Below, piece by piece: positions 8,496 through 14,942 of a stretch of DNA of 17,094 bases. The notes beneath the pieces are model-generated. The model ran no database searches and was not told the DNA's origin. It saw only the letters and a list, made by a program, of their open reading frames with translations. Every line of letters begins with the position of its first letter. Position 1 is the stretch's first letter. The stretch lies in contig CAZMRK010000155.1 in assembly GCA_964568355.1 (NCBI GenBank), forward strand, positions 1 to 17,094, read 5' to 3'. A program made the translations under genes and the position numbers. The stretch is from JAJPJX01 sp964568355. Lineage in GTDB: Bacteria > Acidobacteriota > Terriglobia > Bryobacterales > Bryobacteraceae.

Positions 8496-9548
8496 GTGAG
8501 GAAGCCAAAGCCAATCATGCGTTATCTGCTGCTGTGTTTCTTGCTGATCGGTCCGGCATGCGCGGCCGGCTGGACGGAAGCGGAGCTAGCTCAATGGATC
8601 TCGGCTCAAGGGGGGCGCTCCACGCGCGACGCCGCCGGGCATCTGGTAGATGTAGACCTGACCTCCACCTGGATTACCGATGCCGATCTCGCTCGCATCG
8701 GCAGCCTGTCCCACCTGGAGCGATTGAACCTGGCGCATACCAAGATCACCGACGTCGGCATGGAGCATCTGGCGGGGCTGCGAGCCGTGACGGAGTTGAA
8801 TCTCTACTACGCCGAATACCTCACCGAAGAAGCGATTGCTCACCTGAAAGGCTGGAGCCGGCTGGAACGGCTCAATCTGCGGGGCACACGCGTGACCAGC
8901 AAAGTATTCGACCATCTGGCCCGCCTGACTGCCTTGCGCTCGCTCGACCTGGCCTACACCCAGATCGATGATGAGGGCTTTGAAGAGCTTTCGGCGCTTC
9001 CCCATCTCGAGCACCTGGCCATTGGCGGCAACCGACTCACCGGTTCCTGCCTGCCGCTGCTCAAACCGCTGGCGACGCTGCGGAGCCTGGATGTGGGAGG
9101 CATGCAGCGCGTGGATTCCGGCCTCTGGGGACTGGCCTTGACGGACTACAATCTGGCGCGGCTGGGCGACCTGACGCAACTGGAAGAACTGAACCTGAGC
9201 GGCGCGAATCTCTCCGACCGCGGTACGGACCGCCCGGGGCAGCCCCAGGCCGTGCGCCAGGAGTTGCGCGATCTCTCCAAGCTAGGCAAGCTGGTCCGCC
9301 TGCAAAGCCTGGACCTGAGCGGTACGCCTGTTTCGGGAGAGGCGCTGGCGGTGCTGGCTTCGCTGCCCCGCCTGCGCGAACTGCGGCTGGGTCTGGCGCG
9401 CAACATTGGCGACGGAGCCGTTCCCCGCCTCCTGGCTCTCCGCCAGCTTCAAGTCCTCTATGTCGCCGGCACCGCCATGACCGAAAAAGGTGTCAGCCGG
9501 CTGCGCCAGGAACGCCGCTTCCAGAAACTGGACGCCGGCCGGCTGTAG
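8496..9548 (+). CDS. Exported leucine-rich-repeat protein, second copy
   Basis: The 350-aa LRR protein starts at a GTG 1 nt after the previous stop, so it is an operon partner. A signal peptide (hydrophobic LLLCFLLIGPACA, probable cleavage after ACA near residue 23) sends it across the membrane. The N-cap ELAQWISAQGG (W34, GG39-40) is the same motif found twice in the neighbouring protein. LRRs with the same T-x-ITD consensus follow. The repeat register breaks near residues 240-262, where a non-repeat Pro/Gln/Arg-containing segment (RGTDRPGQPQAVRQ) intrudes. The C-terminus lacks the AALP cap. If the ATG at 8517 is used instead, the product is 7 residues shorter but keeps the signal peptide. 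Its partner and function are unknown; a role in binding or sensing outside the cytoplasm is inferred. Confidence 0.88.
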   Translation: MRKPKPIMRYLLLCFLLIGPACAAGWTEAELAQWISAQGGRSTRDAAGHLVDVDLTSTWITDADLARIGSLSHLERLNLAHTKITDVGMEHLAGLRAVTELNLYYAEYLTEEAIAHLKGWSRLERLNLRGTRVTSKVFDHLARLTALRSLDLAYTQIDDEGFEELSALPHLEHLAIGGNRLTGSCLPLLKPLATLRSLDVGGMQRVDSGLWGLALTDYNLARLGDLTQLEELNLSGANLSDRGTDRPGQPQAVRQELRDLSKLGKLVRLQSLDLSGTPVSGEALAVLASLPRLRELRLGLARNIGDGAVPRLLALRQLQVLYVAGTAMTEKGVSRLRQERRFQKLDAGRL

Positions 9549-9559
9549 CGCTGCCCCCG

Positions 9560-9599
9560 ATCCGGCAGAAGCCGCCGGATGAAACGCCGCCGCGGCTTC
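9560..9599 (+). promoter_or_regulatory. Two mutually exclusive hairpins upstream of the sigma-factor gene
   Basis: Stem A pairs ATCCGGC (9560-9566) with GCCGGAT (9574-9580). Stem B pairs GAAGCCGC (9568-9575) with GCGGCTTC (9592-9599). The left arm of B lies in the loop and right arm of A, so the two cannot form together. No U-tract follows. This could be a terminator of the LRR pair, an attenuator-like switch, or chance in GC-rich DNA. Confidence 0.35.
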
Positions 9600-9616
9600 C
9601 GTCACAAAAGGTAAGT

Positions 9617-9623
9617 GGAGGAA
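9617..9623 (+). promoter_or_regulatory. Shine-Dalgarno (GGAGGAA) of the sigma-factor gene
   Basis: GGAGG begins 2 nt into the possible GTG start at 9615, so it cannot serve that start. It is 11 nt from a GTG at 9633 and 14 nt from the ATG at 9636, favouring the shorter protein. Confidence 0.5.
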
Positions 9624-9635
9624 TCCGGCGCAGTG

Positions 9636-10160
9636 ATGGACAGCCAGGGCGGCTCTGTGGAGCAGAGTTCGGCATCCGCCATTTATCCGAAGCTTCGCCG
9701 CATCGCCCGGTCGCGGCTCCGTTGCGGTCGCGACGCCGTGCTCGATACTACGGCGCTGGTTCATGAATCGTATATTCGCTTCGCCGAATCCCGCGATGGG
9801 GACAATGGCGGCGGTTGGAACTCCCTTCTCCGTTACGCCCCACGAATCATGCACAACATCGTCGTGGAATCGATTCGCCGCCGCAACGCTCAAGCCCACG
9901 GCGGGGGTATTCTCCATGTGGAACTCGACACGGAGATCGCCGCTGCAAACTGCACGCAGGAGGACGCTCTTGGCGCGATTCATCGGGCTATCGAACAGCT
10001 TGCACAGACGGATGCGCGGCTGGCGCAGGTCGTCGAGATGCGTTTTTTCAGCGGCCTGACCGAGCCGGAGATCGCCCGCGCTCTGGGAGTGACCGAGCGA
10101 ACCGTGCGGCGCGACTGGACCAAAGCCAGGCTTCTCCTGGCCCATGCTCTGCGCCGTTAA
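9636..10160 (+). CDS. ECF-family RNA polymerase sigma factor (Acidobacteria/Planctomycetes type)
   Basis: The product is 174 aa from the ATG at 9636 (181 aa from a GTG at 9615, 175 aa from a GTG at 9633). An in-frame TAA at 9612-9614 bars any longer form. Region 2 is seen in IYPKLRRIARSRLR, VLDTTALVHESYIRFAE and IMHNIVVESIRRRNAQ. Region 4, a helix-turn-helix for -35 recognition, is seen in VVEMRFFSGLTEPEIARALGVTERTVRRDWTKARLLL. Relatives usually have about 15-20 more N-terminal residues (a 'LL..W..GD..A...L' helix), which are missing here. No anti-sigma gene is adjacent. Instead a Ser/Thr kinase gene starts 15 nt later, an arrangement known in ECF groups thought to be controlled by phosphorylation. 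The targets are unknown. Confidence 0.9.
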   Translation: MDSQGGSVEQSSASAIYPKLRRIARSRLRCGRDAVLDTTALVHESYIRFAESRDGDNGGGWNSLLRYAPRIMHNIVVESIRRRNAQAHGGGILHVELDTEIAAANCTQEDALGAIHRAIEQLAQTDARLAQVVEMRFFSGLTEPEIARALGVTERTVRRDWTKARLLLAHALRR

Positions 10161-10161
10161 C

Positions 10162-10194
10162 GATGGATGTGAGCGATGGATCCGTCCATCCATC
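10162..10194 (+). promoter_or_regulatory. Hairpin(s) enclosing the kinase start codon
   Basis: GATGGATG (10162-10169) is perfectly complementary to CATCCATC (10187-10194), and the ATG at 10176 falls in the loop. An alternative tight hairpin, GATGGA (10175-10180) with TCCATC (10185-10190) and a UCCG loop, contains the ATG in its stem. Either could limit kinase translation relative to the sigma factor. Evidence is from pairing only. Confidence 0.3.
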
Positions 10195-12488
10195 TCGCCG
10201 CCAACTGGCCTGCTTTGAGCCCGCTGCTGGATGAGGCTCTCGATCTTCCCCGCGAGCAGCGCCGCGCGTGGCTGGCCAACCTTCCCCAACAACACCAGCA
10301 GTGGAAGACGGCGCTAGGCGCCCTGTTAGCCGATGCGTCGGCGCTTTCCTCCGCGTCCTGCCCACCGTGGCAGCCGCCGGAACCCGGCTGCGAAGGAGAC
10401 GTCGAGAACTGTGGCCCGGCGGATAGCATCGGTCCCTGGCGCCTGGTGCGAAAGATCGGCGAGGGCGGTATGGCGGAAGTCTGGATGGCCGAGCGTTGCG
10501 ACGGCCTGCTTACCCGTCCGGTCGCTCTCAAACTTCCCCGGAAAGGGTGGGGGAACCGCCTGTTCTGCGAGCGAATCGCCCGGGAGCGGGACATTCTGGA
10601 TACGCTCAACCATCCCCACATTGCTCGTCTGCTCGATGCGGGGGTGACATCCCACGGACAGCCTTACCTGGTTTTGGAACACGTGGAGGGCCAGCGTATC
10701 GATGCTTATTGCCGGGAGCGCCGGCTCGCGGTCAGAGCGAGACTGGAGCTTTTTCTCCAGGTCGCGCAGGCCATCGCATTCGCCCATCGCTCGCTGGTGC
10801 TGCATCGCGATCTGAAGCCTTCCAACATCCTGGTAACGCGCGAAGGCGCGGTACGGGTGCTCGATTTCGGCATCGCCAAGCTGCTGGAGCAGGGACAGAC
10901 CGAAGAGACGGACTGGACGCTCTGCGCAGGCCGGGCGCTTACGTTGGATTACGCCTCGCCGGAGCAGATCGCCGGACGGCCGCTCACCGTGGCGTCCGAT
11001 GTGTATTCTCTGGGCGTGGTGCTCTACGAGCTTCTGACCGGGGCCAGGCCTCACCAGCGAAAGTCCAGATCGGCTGCCGAGCTGGAAAAGCACGTTCGGG
11101 AGGCTGACCCGCCGCCTCCCAGCGAGATCGCCGGAGAGCAAGAACTGCGCCGGACGCTGCGAGGGGACCTCGATAAGGTGATCCTGATGGCGTTGCGGAA
11201 GCTTCCCCAGGAACGCTACCTCTCGGTGGAAGATTTCGCGGCAGACGTACGGCGTTATCTCCATAGGCGGCCGGTGCTGGCGCGCTCCAATCAGCCCTGG
11301 TATCGCGCGGCGATGTTTGTGCGGCGTCACCGGCTGGCTCTGTTCACCAGCGGGCTGCTGCTGACGACCCTGCTGGCCGCATCGGCGCTCATCGCCCGCC
11401 AGGCCCGCATCGCCTTCGCGCAGAAGAAGCAGGCGGAGGAGGCCAAGACCATCGTGATCTCCATGCTGTTCGATGCGCATTCCTATTGGGGAGTCGGCAG
11501 GCCGGTGTCCGCTTTGGATCTGCTGCGGCAGACGCAGCAAAGACTGATGCAGCTTCCCACCGCCGATGTCCAGACCCGGGTCCAGGTTCTCAATATCCTG
11601 GGAGCCAGTTTGCTGAGCCAGCAAGATACGCAGCATGCCGAAGCTGCTATCGGCCGAGCGGTAGAGGAAGCGTCCGGACTGAGCCCTTCGGATCCGGAAA
11701 GGCTTCGGTCCCACATGCTCCGGAACTGGGTATCACTTTTTCGTGGAGAAGCCGGCCGAATCCGGGCCGATGTCGATCACCTGCTGGAAGAGATGACCCG
11801 GTACCGGTCAGCGCTGCCGGAAGACTTCGCCGGCACGTGGAGAATTCGTTCCGAGATCGCCTTCGAGGAAGGAGATTCCGGCAAAGCGATCTCTTCAGCC
11901 CTCGAAACGCTGCGGATCGCGGAATCGCGCCTGGGACTACGCCACAATCAATCGGTTCTCGGCCTGGTCGATCTTTGCTATGCATACCAGCTTGCCGGCC
12001 AGGGGGAACTGGCCGTCCGGACCGGAGAACGTGCGGTGGCGCGAGCGCTCGACGCCTATTCCCACAGCGCCACGCATCCCAACGTGCTCAAGGCGCGTGT
12101 CGCGCTCGGCCGCGCGCTGGCAGTTTCAGGACGGCCGGGGCGCGGCATCCTGTTGACCAGGGATGCCATCCAGGACGCTTCCGGCCTGTTCGGCCCGTCG
12201 TCTCGTTTGGTCGGGCTCGACCTCAGAAGGCTCGCGGAAATGCAACTGCGTGCCGGACAATGGCGCGCCGCCAGGCAAAGCATCGAGCGATCCTACGCGA
12301 TCCTGGCGAATCATCTCCATGCCGATTCCCCGGTTTACGCTTCCTTGCTCCGGCTTCGGTCCGAAATCGAGCTTCACCGGTCGCATCGCGCCTCCCGTCC
12401 GGCGGACCCGATGCGCACCAGGAAAACACGGCGCGCATCGAGAATGGGCAGTGAGGCGACCGCCGGAAACAGCGGTCATGCCGGGTAG
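10176..12488 (+). CDS. Transmembrane Ser/Thr protein kinase with C-terminal TPR-like region
   Basis: The 770-aa protein has an N-terminal helical segment (about 1-80) of a type common in acidobacterial kinases ('W..L..LLDEALDLP.EQR..WL'). The kinase domain is complete: glycine loop GEGGMAEV (95-102), Lys119 (VALK), Glu137 of helix C, HRDLKPSN with catalytic Asp212, DFG Asp230 and SPE Glu263. One membrane helix lies at about 387-408. The remaining roughly 360 residues are alpha-helical and TPR-like and should be extracytoplasmic. The last 35 residues are Arg/Ser-rich. The family phosphorylates Ser/Thr on proteins, and the sigma factor encoded 15 nt upstream is the obvious candidate substrate (inferred). 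The 3' end overlaps the convergent small gene by 13 nt. Confidence 0.93.
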   Translation: MDPSIHLAANWPALSPLLDEALDLPREQRRAWLANLPQQHQQWKTALGALLADASALSSASCPPWQPPEPGCEGDVENCGPADSIGPWRLVRKIGEGGMAEVWMAERCDGLLTRPVALKLPRKGWGNRLFCERIARERDILDTLNHPHIARLLDAGVTSHGQPYLVLEHVEGQRIDAYCRERRLAVRARLELFLQVAQAIAFAHRSLVLHRDLKPSNILVTREGAVRVLDFGIAKLLEQGQTEETDWTLCAGRALTLDYASPEQIAGRPLTVASDVYSLGVVLYELLTGARPHQRKSRSAAELEKHVREADPPPPSEIAGEQELRRTLRGDLDKVILMALRKLPQERYLSVEDFAADVRRYLHRRPVLARSNQPWYRAAMFVRRHRLALFTSGLLLTTLLAASALIARQARIAFAQKKQAEEAKTIVISMLFDAHSYWGVGRPVSALDLLRQTQQRLMQLPTADVQTRVQVLNILGASLLSQQDTQHAEAAIGRAVEEASGLSPSDPERLRSHMLRNWVSLFRGEAGRIRADVDHLLEEMTRYRSALPEDFAGTWRIRSEIAFEEGDSGKAISSALETLRIAESRLGLRHNQSVLGLVDLCYAYQLAGQGELAVRTGERAVARALDAYSHSATHPNVLKARVALGRALAVSGRPGRGILLTRDAIQDASGLFGPSSRLVGLDLRRLAEMQLRAGQWRAARQSIERSYAILANHLHADSPVYASLLRLRSEIELHRSHRASRPADPMRTRKTRRASRMGSEATAGNSGHAG

Positions 12489-12826
12489 AATACCAGCTTG
12501 TAGTCCACTCCGGACGACGCTATCTCACGCGAGAACGTCACGCGAATCAGGGTGGAGTTGGTGCTGTTGGTGTCGCTGATTTTCGTGACCGGCACCGCGA
12601 AGCTTCCAGTCAGCGTAGCCCCGCTCGAAACCTTCGATTTGTCTTCGATGGTGGTCCACTTGCTGGAGATTCCCGGGTAGTGCGGCTGAAAGGACTCTAT
12701 CTTGAAAGAGACCTTGCCGCCGCCGGAAGGTGTCAACTCGTAGTTGTACAGCCGGGCGGTCCGGGTCAGTTGGTAATCGTCGCTATAGTCGAGGTTGTGC
12801 AGTTCACCGCTAAGCGTGGTCGACAT
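12476..12826 (-). CDS. Small beta-rich protein of unknown function (116 aa)
   Basis: No signal peptide or membrane helix is visible. The sequence is polar, with alternating strand-like segments (TARLYNYELTPSGGGKVSFKI, TGSFAVPVTKI, STLIRVTFSREI, VDYKLVFYPA). This suggests a small beta-sandwich, with distant resemblance to pre-peptidase C-terminal (PPC)-like domains, but that is a guess from pattern only. A strong SD (AAAGGAG, 12839-12833) lies 6 nt before the ATG, and Ser/Thr codon use differs from the overlapping plus-strand reading, so the gene looks real. It is converging and overlaps the kinase 3' end by 13 nt. A 42-aa ORF upstream on the same strand overlaps its start by 17 nt. Confidence 0.75.
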   Translation of the reverse strand: MSTTLSGELHNLDYSDDYQLTRTARLYNYELTPSGGGKVSFKIESFQPHYPGISSKWTTIEDKSKVSSGATLTGSFAVPVTKISDTNSTNSTLIRVTFSREIASSGVDYKLVFYPA

Positions 12827-12938
12827 GGCGAACTCCTTTGAGCCGGATGCTACGGCTGGTTGGAACGGAAAACTTGCCGCCCGGCGCGGTCAGCGCTGCC
12901 AGCGGCGGAAATGCGTACATTCGATCGGATTCGAACAT
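12810..12938 (-). CDS. Small ORF (42 aa) overlapping the start of the 116-aa gene
   Basis: The ORF opens with ATG at 12938 behind one of the best SDs in the window (AAGGAGGAA, 12949-12941) and ends with TAG at 12810. The product starts MFESDRMYAFPPLAALTAPG and ends in a basic tail (SRSIRLKGVRHVDHA). It has no membrane segment and I do not recognise it. The stop lies 17 nt inside the next gene, whose SD is within this ORF, so the two would be translationally coupled. The frames differ, so it could also be a leader peptide. A sequencing indel that split a longer N-terminus is another possibility, but the second SD argues against it. Confidence 0.5.
   Translation of the reverse strand: MFESDRMYAFPPLAALTAPGGKFSVPTSRSIRLKGVRHVDHA
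12833..12839 (-). promoter_or_regulatory. Shine-Dalgarno (AAAGGAG) of the 116-aa gene
   Basis: On the minus strand AAAGGAG is 6 nt from the ATG at 12826. It fixes the start of the 116-aa protein and lies inside the 42-aa ORF. Confidence 0.7.
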
Positions 12939-12940
12939 GG

Positions 12941-12949
12941 TTCCTCCTT
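12941..12949 (-). promoter_or_regulatory. Shine-Dalgarno (AAGGAGGAA) of the 42-aa ORF
   Basis: This near-perfect SD on the minus strand has 4 nt between GGAGG and the ATG at 12938. It is the main reason for calling this short ORF. Confidence 0.6.
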
Positions 12950-13042
12950 GCGAGGCCGTGTACCGCCCCGCACTACAGAATTCGAAAAATATGCGCCAAA
13001 GCGGACATCCCGTAGCGGAAAACGTGCGGCAAACGGGTGAGC

Positions 13043-13048
13043 GATACT
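13043..13048 (+). promoter_or_regulatory. Candidate -10 (GATACT) of the GNAT gene, leaderless spacing
   Basis: GATACT ends 8 nt before the GTG at 13056. Only AAGG with a 3-nt gap could act as an SD, so a leaderless transcript is possible. No convincing -35 was found. Confidence 0.35.
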
Positions 13049-13055
13049 AAGGGCA

Positions 13056-13832
13056 GTGGAATTCCAAAGTGTGGAATCGAACCTGCGAGATTCCTTTCGG
13101 GTCTTGGCCGAGCGGAACGCACGAGGAGAAATACGGGAATTACCGGGCGTGACGATCGCGGCTTCGGGCGTAGTTTTCCAGATGTTCAATGCCGCATTTC
13201 TATCCGGACCGGTGGAGACGGAACAGGAGATGGACCGCTGCATCCGCAACGCCGAAATGCATTTCGACACCCGCGGGCTGGAGTGGGCGTTCTGGCTGTG
13301 CGAAGACTGGCTGGATGCGCGCTCCCGCCGCCGGGCGCGCTATATCTTTTCGCACCGGGGCCTGCGGCTCTCGGTCGAACTGCCCGGCATGTTCTGTGAA
13401 TCGCTGTTGCCCCCGGAGCGCGGCTTGCCCAAACTGGAAATCCGAAGGGTGCACAATGGTCCTACGCGCGAAGACTTCTGCGCCCTGGGGTCGACGTGCT
13501 TCAATGTGCCCTTGCCCTGGTTTTGCGAAGTGTTCGAGGACCCCCACGTCTGGCAGGATTTCGTAGGCTATGTGGGCTATCATGAGGGAGAGCCGGTATG
13601 TACGGCCGCCACGGTCACCGGTTCGGGCGTGGTGGGCCTTTACAACGTAGGCACGCTGCCGTCTTATCGCCGTAAGGGCTTCGGCGAGGTGATGGTGCGC
13701 CACGCGCTCGAACGGGCCTGGGCCGAACACGGACGCCTGCCCAGCATCCTGCAATCCACGCCGGCAGGGTTGCGGATGTACGAGCGCATGGGCTATCGCG
13801 CGGTTACCCGCATCACCGTTTTTGCGTCGTAG
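13056..13832 (+). CDS. GNAT-family N-acetyltransferase
   Basis: The 258-aa protein carries a GNAT acetyl-CoA binding core in its last third: a beta strand VVGLYNVGTLPSYRRKGFGEVMVRHAL with the RxxGxG-like loop R205-R-K-G-F-G210. It is followed by the Leu/Tyr-rich end STPAGLRMYERMGYRAV that forms the usual last strands ('A..LYe.lGF'). The N-terminal 130 residues are not a clear GNAT repeat and may form a substrate-binding half, as in two-domain GNATs. The substrate is unknown. The GTG at 13056 begins the longest frame and has a -10-like box at leaderless distance. The gene is divergent from the 42-aa/116-aa pair and convergent with the aldo/keto reductase, leaving 15 nt between stops. Confidence 0.85.
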   Translation: MEFQSVESNLRDSFRVLAERNARGEIRELPGVTIAASGVVFQMFNAAFLSGPVETEQEMDRCIRNAEMHFDTRGLEWAFWLCEDWLDARSRRRARYIFSHRGLRLSVELPGMFCESLLPPERGLPKLEIRRVHNGPTREDFCALGSTCFNVPLPWFCEVFEDPHVWQDFVGYVGYHEGEPVCTAATVTGSGVVGLYNVGTLPSYRRKGFGEVMVRHALERAWAEHGRLPSILQSTPAGLRMYERMGYRAVTRITVFAS

Positions 13833-13840
13833 GGAGGATG

Positions 13841-13859
13841 CGCGTCTTCAGGCGACGCG
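13841..13859. terminator. Possible bidirectional terminator hairpin between convergent genes
   Basis: CGCGTC (13841-13846) and GACGCG (13854-13859) form a 6-bp GC stem with a 7-nt loop at the meeting point of the GNAT gene and the aldo/keto reductase gene. It overlaps the reductase stop codon. There is no T-run, so it is weak as an intrinsic terminator. Confidence 0.3.
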
Positions 13860-14738
13860 GTTGATGCGGTCGATGGCTTCGTCGATCTCCGCGGTGCTCT
13901 TAAAGCCGATGGTGACCGCATCGACGCAGCCCAGGCCGAGCACGAACTTCATGGCGGCATCCCGGTCCGCCGCCTCGGTGAAGCGGCCCTCGCCGCACAG
14001 CTTCATGCCGATCACACCCATTCCCTGGGAGTGCACTTTCCGGGCGTGCGCCACAACTTCTTTTACATTGCCAGGCTCGGGAACTTCGCGCGTGCTGTCG
14101 GCGTCCATGCGTGTCCCGTTGTGATTCATCCGCAGCAGAGCCACCTCCAGCCAGTCGTTGCCGGGGATGGTTCGCAGGGCGGGCAGGCCATGTACGGAAG
14201 CTCCGTGCGCCAGGATGACTTTCTTGTTCTTGGCTTCGGAGAAGCCGTCCTGAAGGCTGCGGTAATCGGTTGCCCAAGTGGGAGGACGCAAACAATGCAG
14301 CAGGAGGATATCGATGTACTCGGTGTTGAGCTGTTTGCGGAACTGGTCGATCTTGGGAGCCGGATCGCCTGAGGCGGGCGTGCTGTACTTGGTCATCAGC
14401 TTGTAGCTGTCGCGGGGAATGCCTTTGAGCGCGGTGGCCAGCATCTCGGGCATGCCGCGATAACTCTCGGCAGTCTCAAAGAAACGGATTCCGCGGTCAT
14501 AAGCATGGCGCACCAGACGGGTGAATTCCTCCTGTCCCAGTTCGCGCTGCACCCTCCCGCCGTGAGTGCCGGTTCCAAAAGCCAGCCGCGTCACCTGCAC
14601 GCCGGATTTGCCCAGCGGGACCCAGTCCGTAGCCGAACGCCTGGTGGTTTGTGCCAGAATACCGGCGCCGCCGAAACCGGATACGACGGTGGCAGCCACG
14701 CCAGTCTTCAAAAATGCGCGCCTTGTGGGATGATGCAT
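13848..14738 (-). CDS. Tat-exported aldo/keto reductase
   Basis: The 296-aa protein has a twin-arginine signal (TRRAFLKTG at 5-13, then a hydrophobic stretch to about residue 30), so it should be folded with cofactor in the cytoplasm and exported. The aldo/keto reductase barrel starts at VPLGKSGVQVTRLAFGTG. By position the catalytic tetrad is Glu88 (in FFETAESY, where most relatives have Asp), Tyr93, Lys117 (MTKYS) and His148 (LLLHCL). NADPH would be the expected cofactor, and the substrate is unknown. A clear SD (AAGGAG, 14750-14745) is 6 nt from the ATG. It is a single gene, convergent with the GNAT gene. Confidence 0.92.
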   Translation of the reverse strand: MHHPTRRAFLKTGVAATVVSGFGGAGILAQTTRRSATDWVPLGKSGVQVTRLAFGTGTHGGRVQRELGQEEFTRLVRHAYDRGIRFFETAESYRGMPEMLATALKGIPRDSYKLMTKYSTPASGDPAPKIDQFRKQLNTEYIDILLLHCLRPPTWATDYRSLQDGFSEAKNKKVILAHGASVHGLPALRTIPGNDWLEVALLRMNHNGTRMDADSTREVPEPGNVKEVVAHARKVHSQGMGVIGMKLCGEGRFTEAADRDAAMKFVLGLGCVDAVTIGFKSTAEIDEAIDRINRVA

Positions 14739-14905
14739 TGCCCTCTCCTTGCTGCCACTCTATCACGGAAGAAAGGCCTTCAGAATCTCGCCGGATGGAG
14801 TGCTTCGCTGAAGGGGCGCGTGGGCCGGCGGGCGAAGGGCTGGTCTGTGCGTCGCCCCTGGAACGAGAAGTGCTGGGTAAGCTTGGGGTCCTGCGACAGC
14901 TCGCG

Positions 14906-14914
14906 TGTTACACT
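14906..14914 (+). promoter_or_regulatory. Extended -10 (TGTTACACT) upstream of the DUF507 gene
   Basis: TG-N-TACACT lies 28 nt before the ATG at 14943 and predicts a leader of about 20 nt. The leader is AT-rich compared with its surroundings and holds no strong SD. A second, poorer AT-rich box (TAAATT, 14929-14934) lies closer to the ATG. Confidence 0.4.
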
Positions 14915-14942
14915 ACGGATTCTTACGCTAAATTAGATCAGA

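Noticed and set aside
10326..11714. 462-aa minus-strand open frame inside the Ser/Thr kinase gene
   Set aside because: The kinase frame has every catalytic motif, while the antisense product shows none.
12795..13050. Plus-strand ORFs of 70-81 aa over the small minus-strand genes
   Set aside because: They have no SD and no motif, and they lie opposite frames with strong SDs.
14739..14942. Possible small gene between the aldo/keto reductase and DUF507 genes
   Set aside because: The only open frame (ATG near 14795 running into DUF507 in another frame) has no SD and a random-looking product. The region is better seen as promoter DNA.
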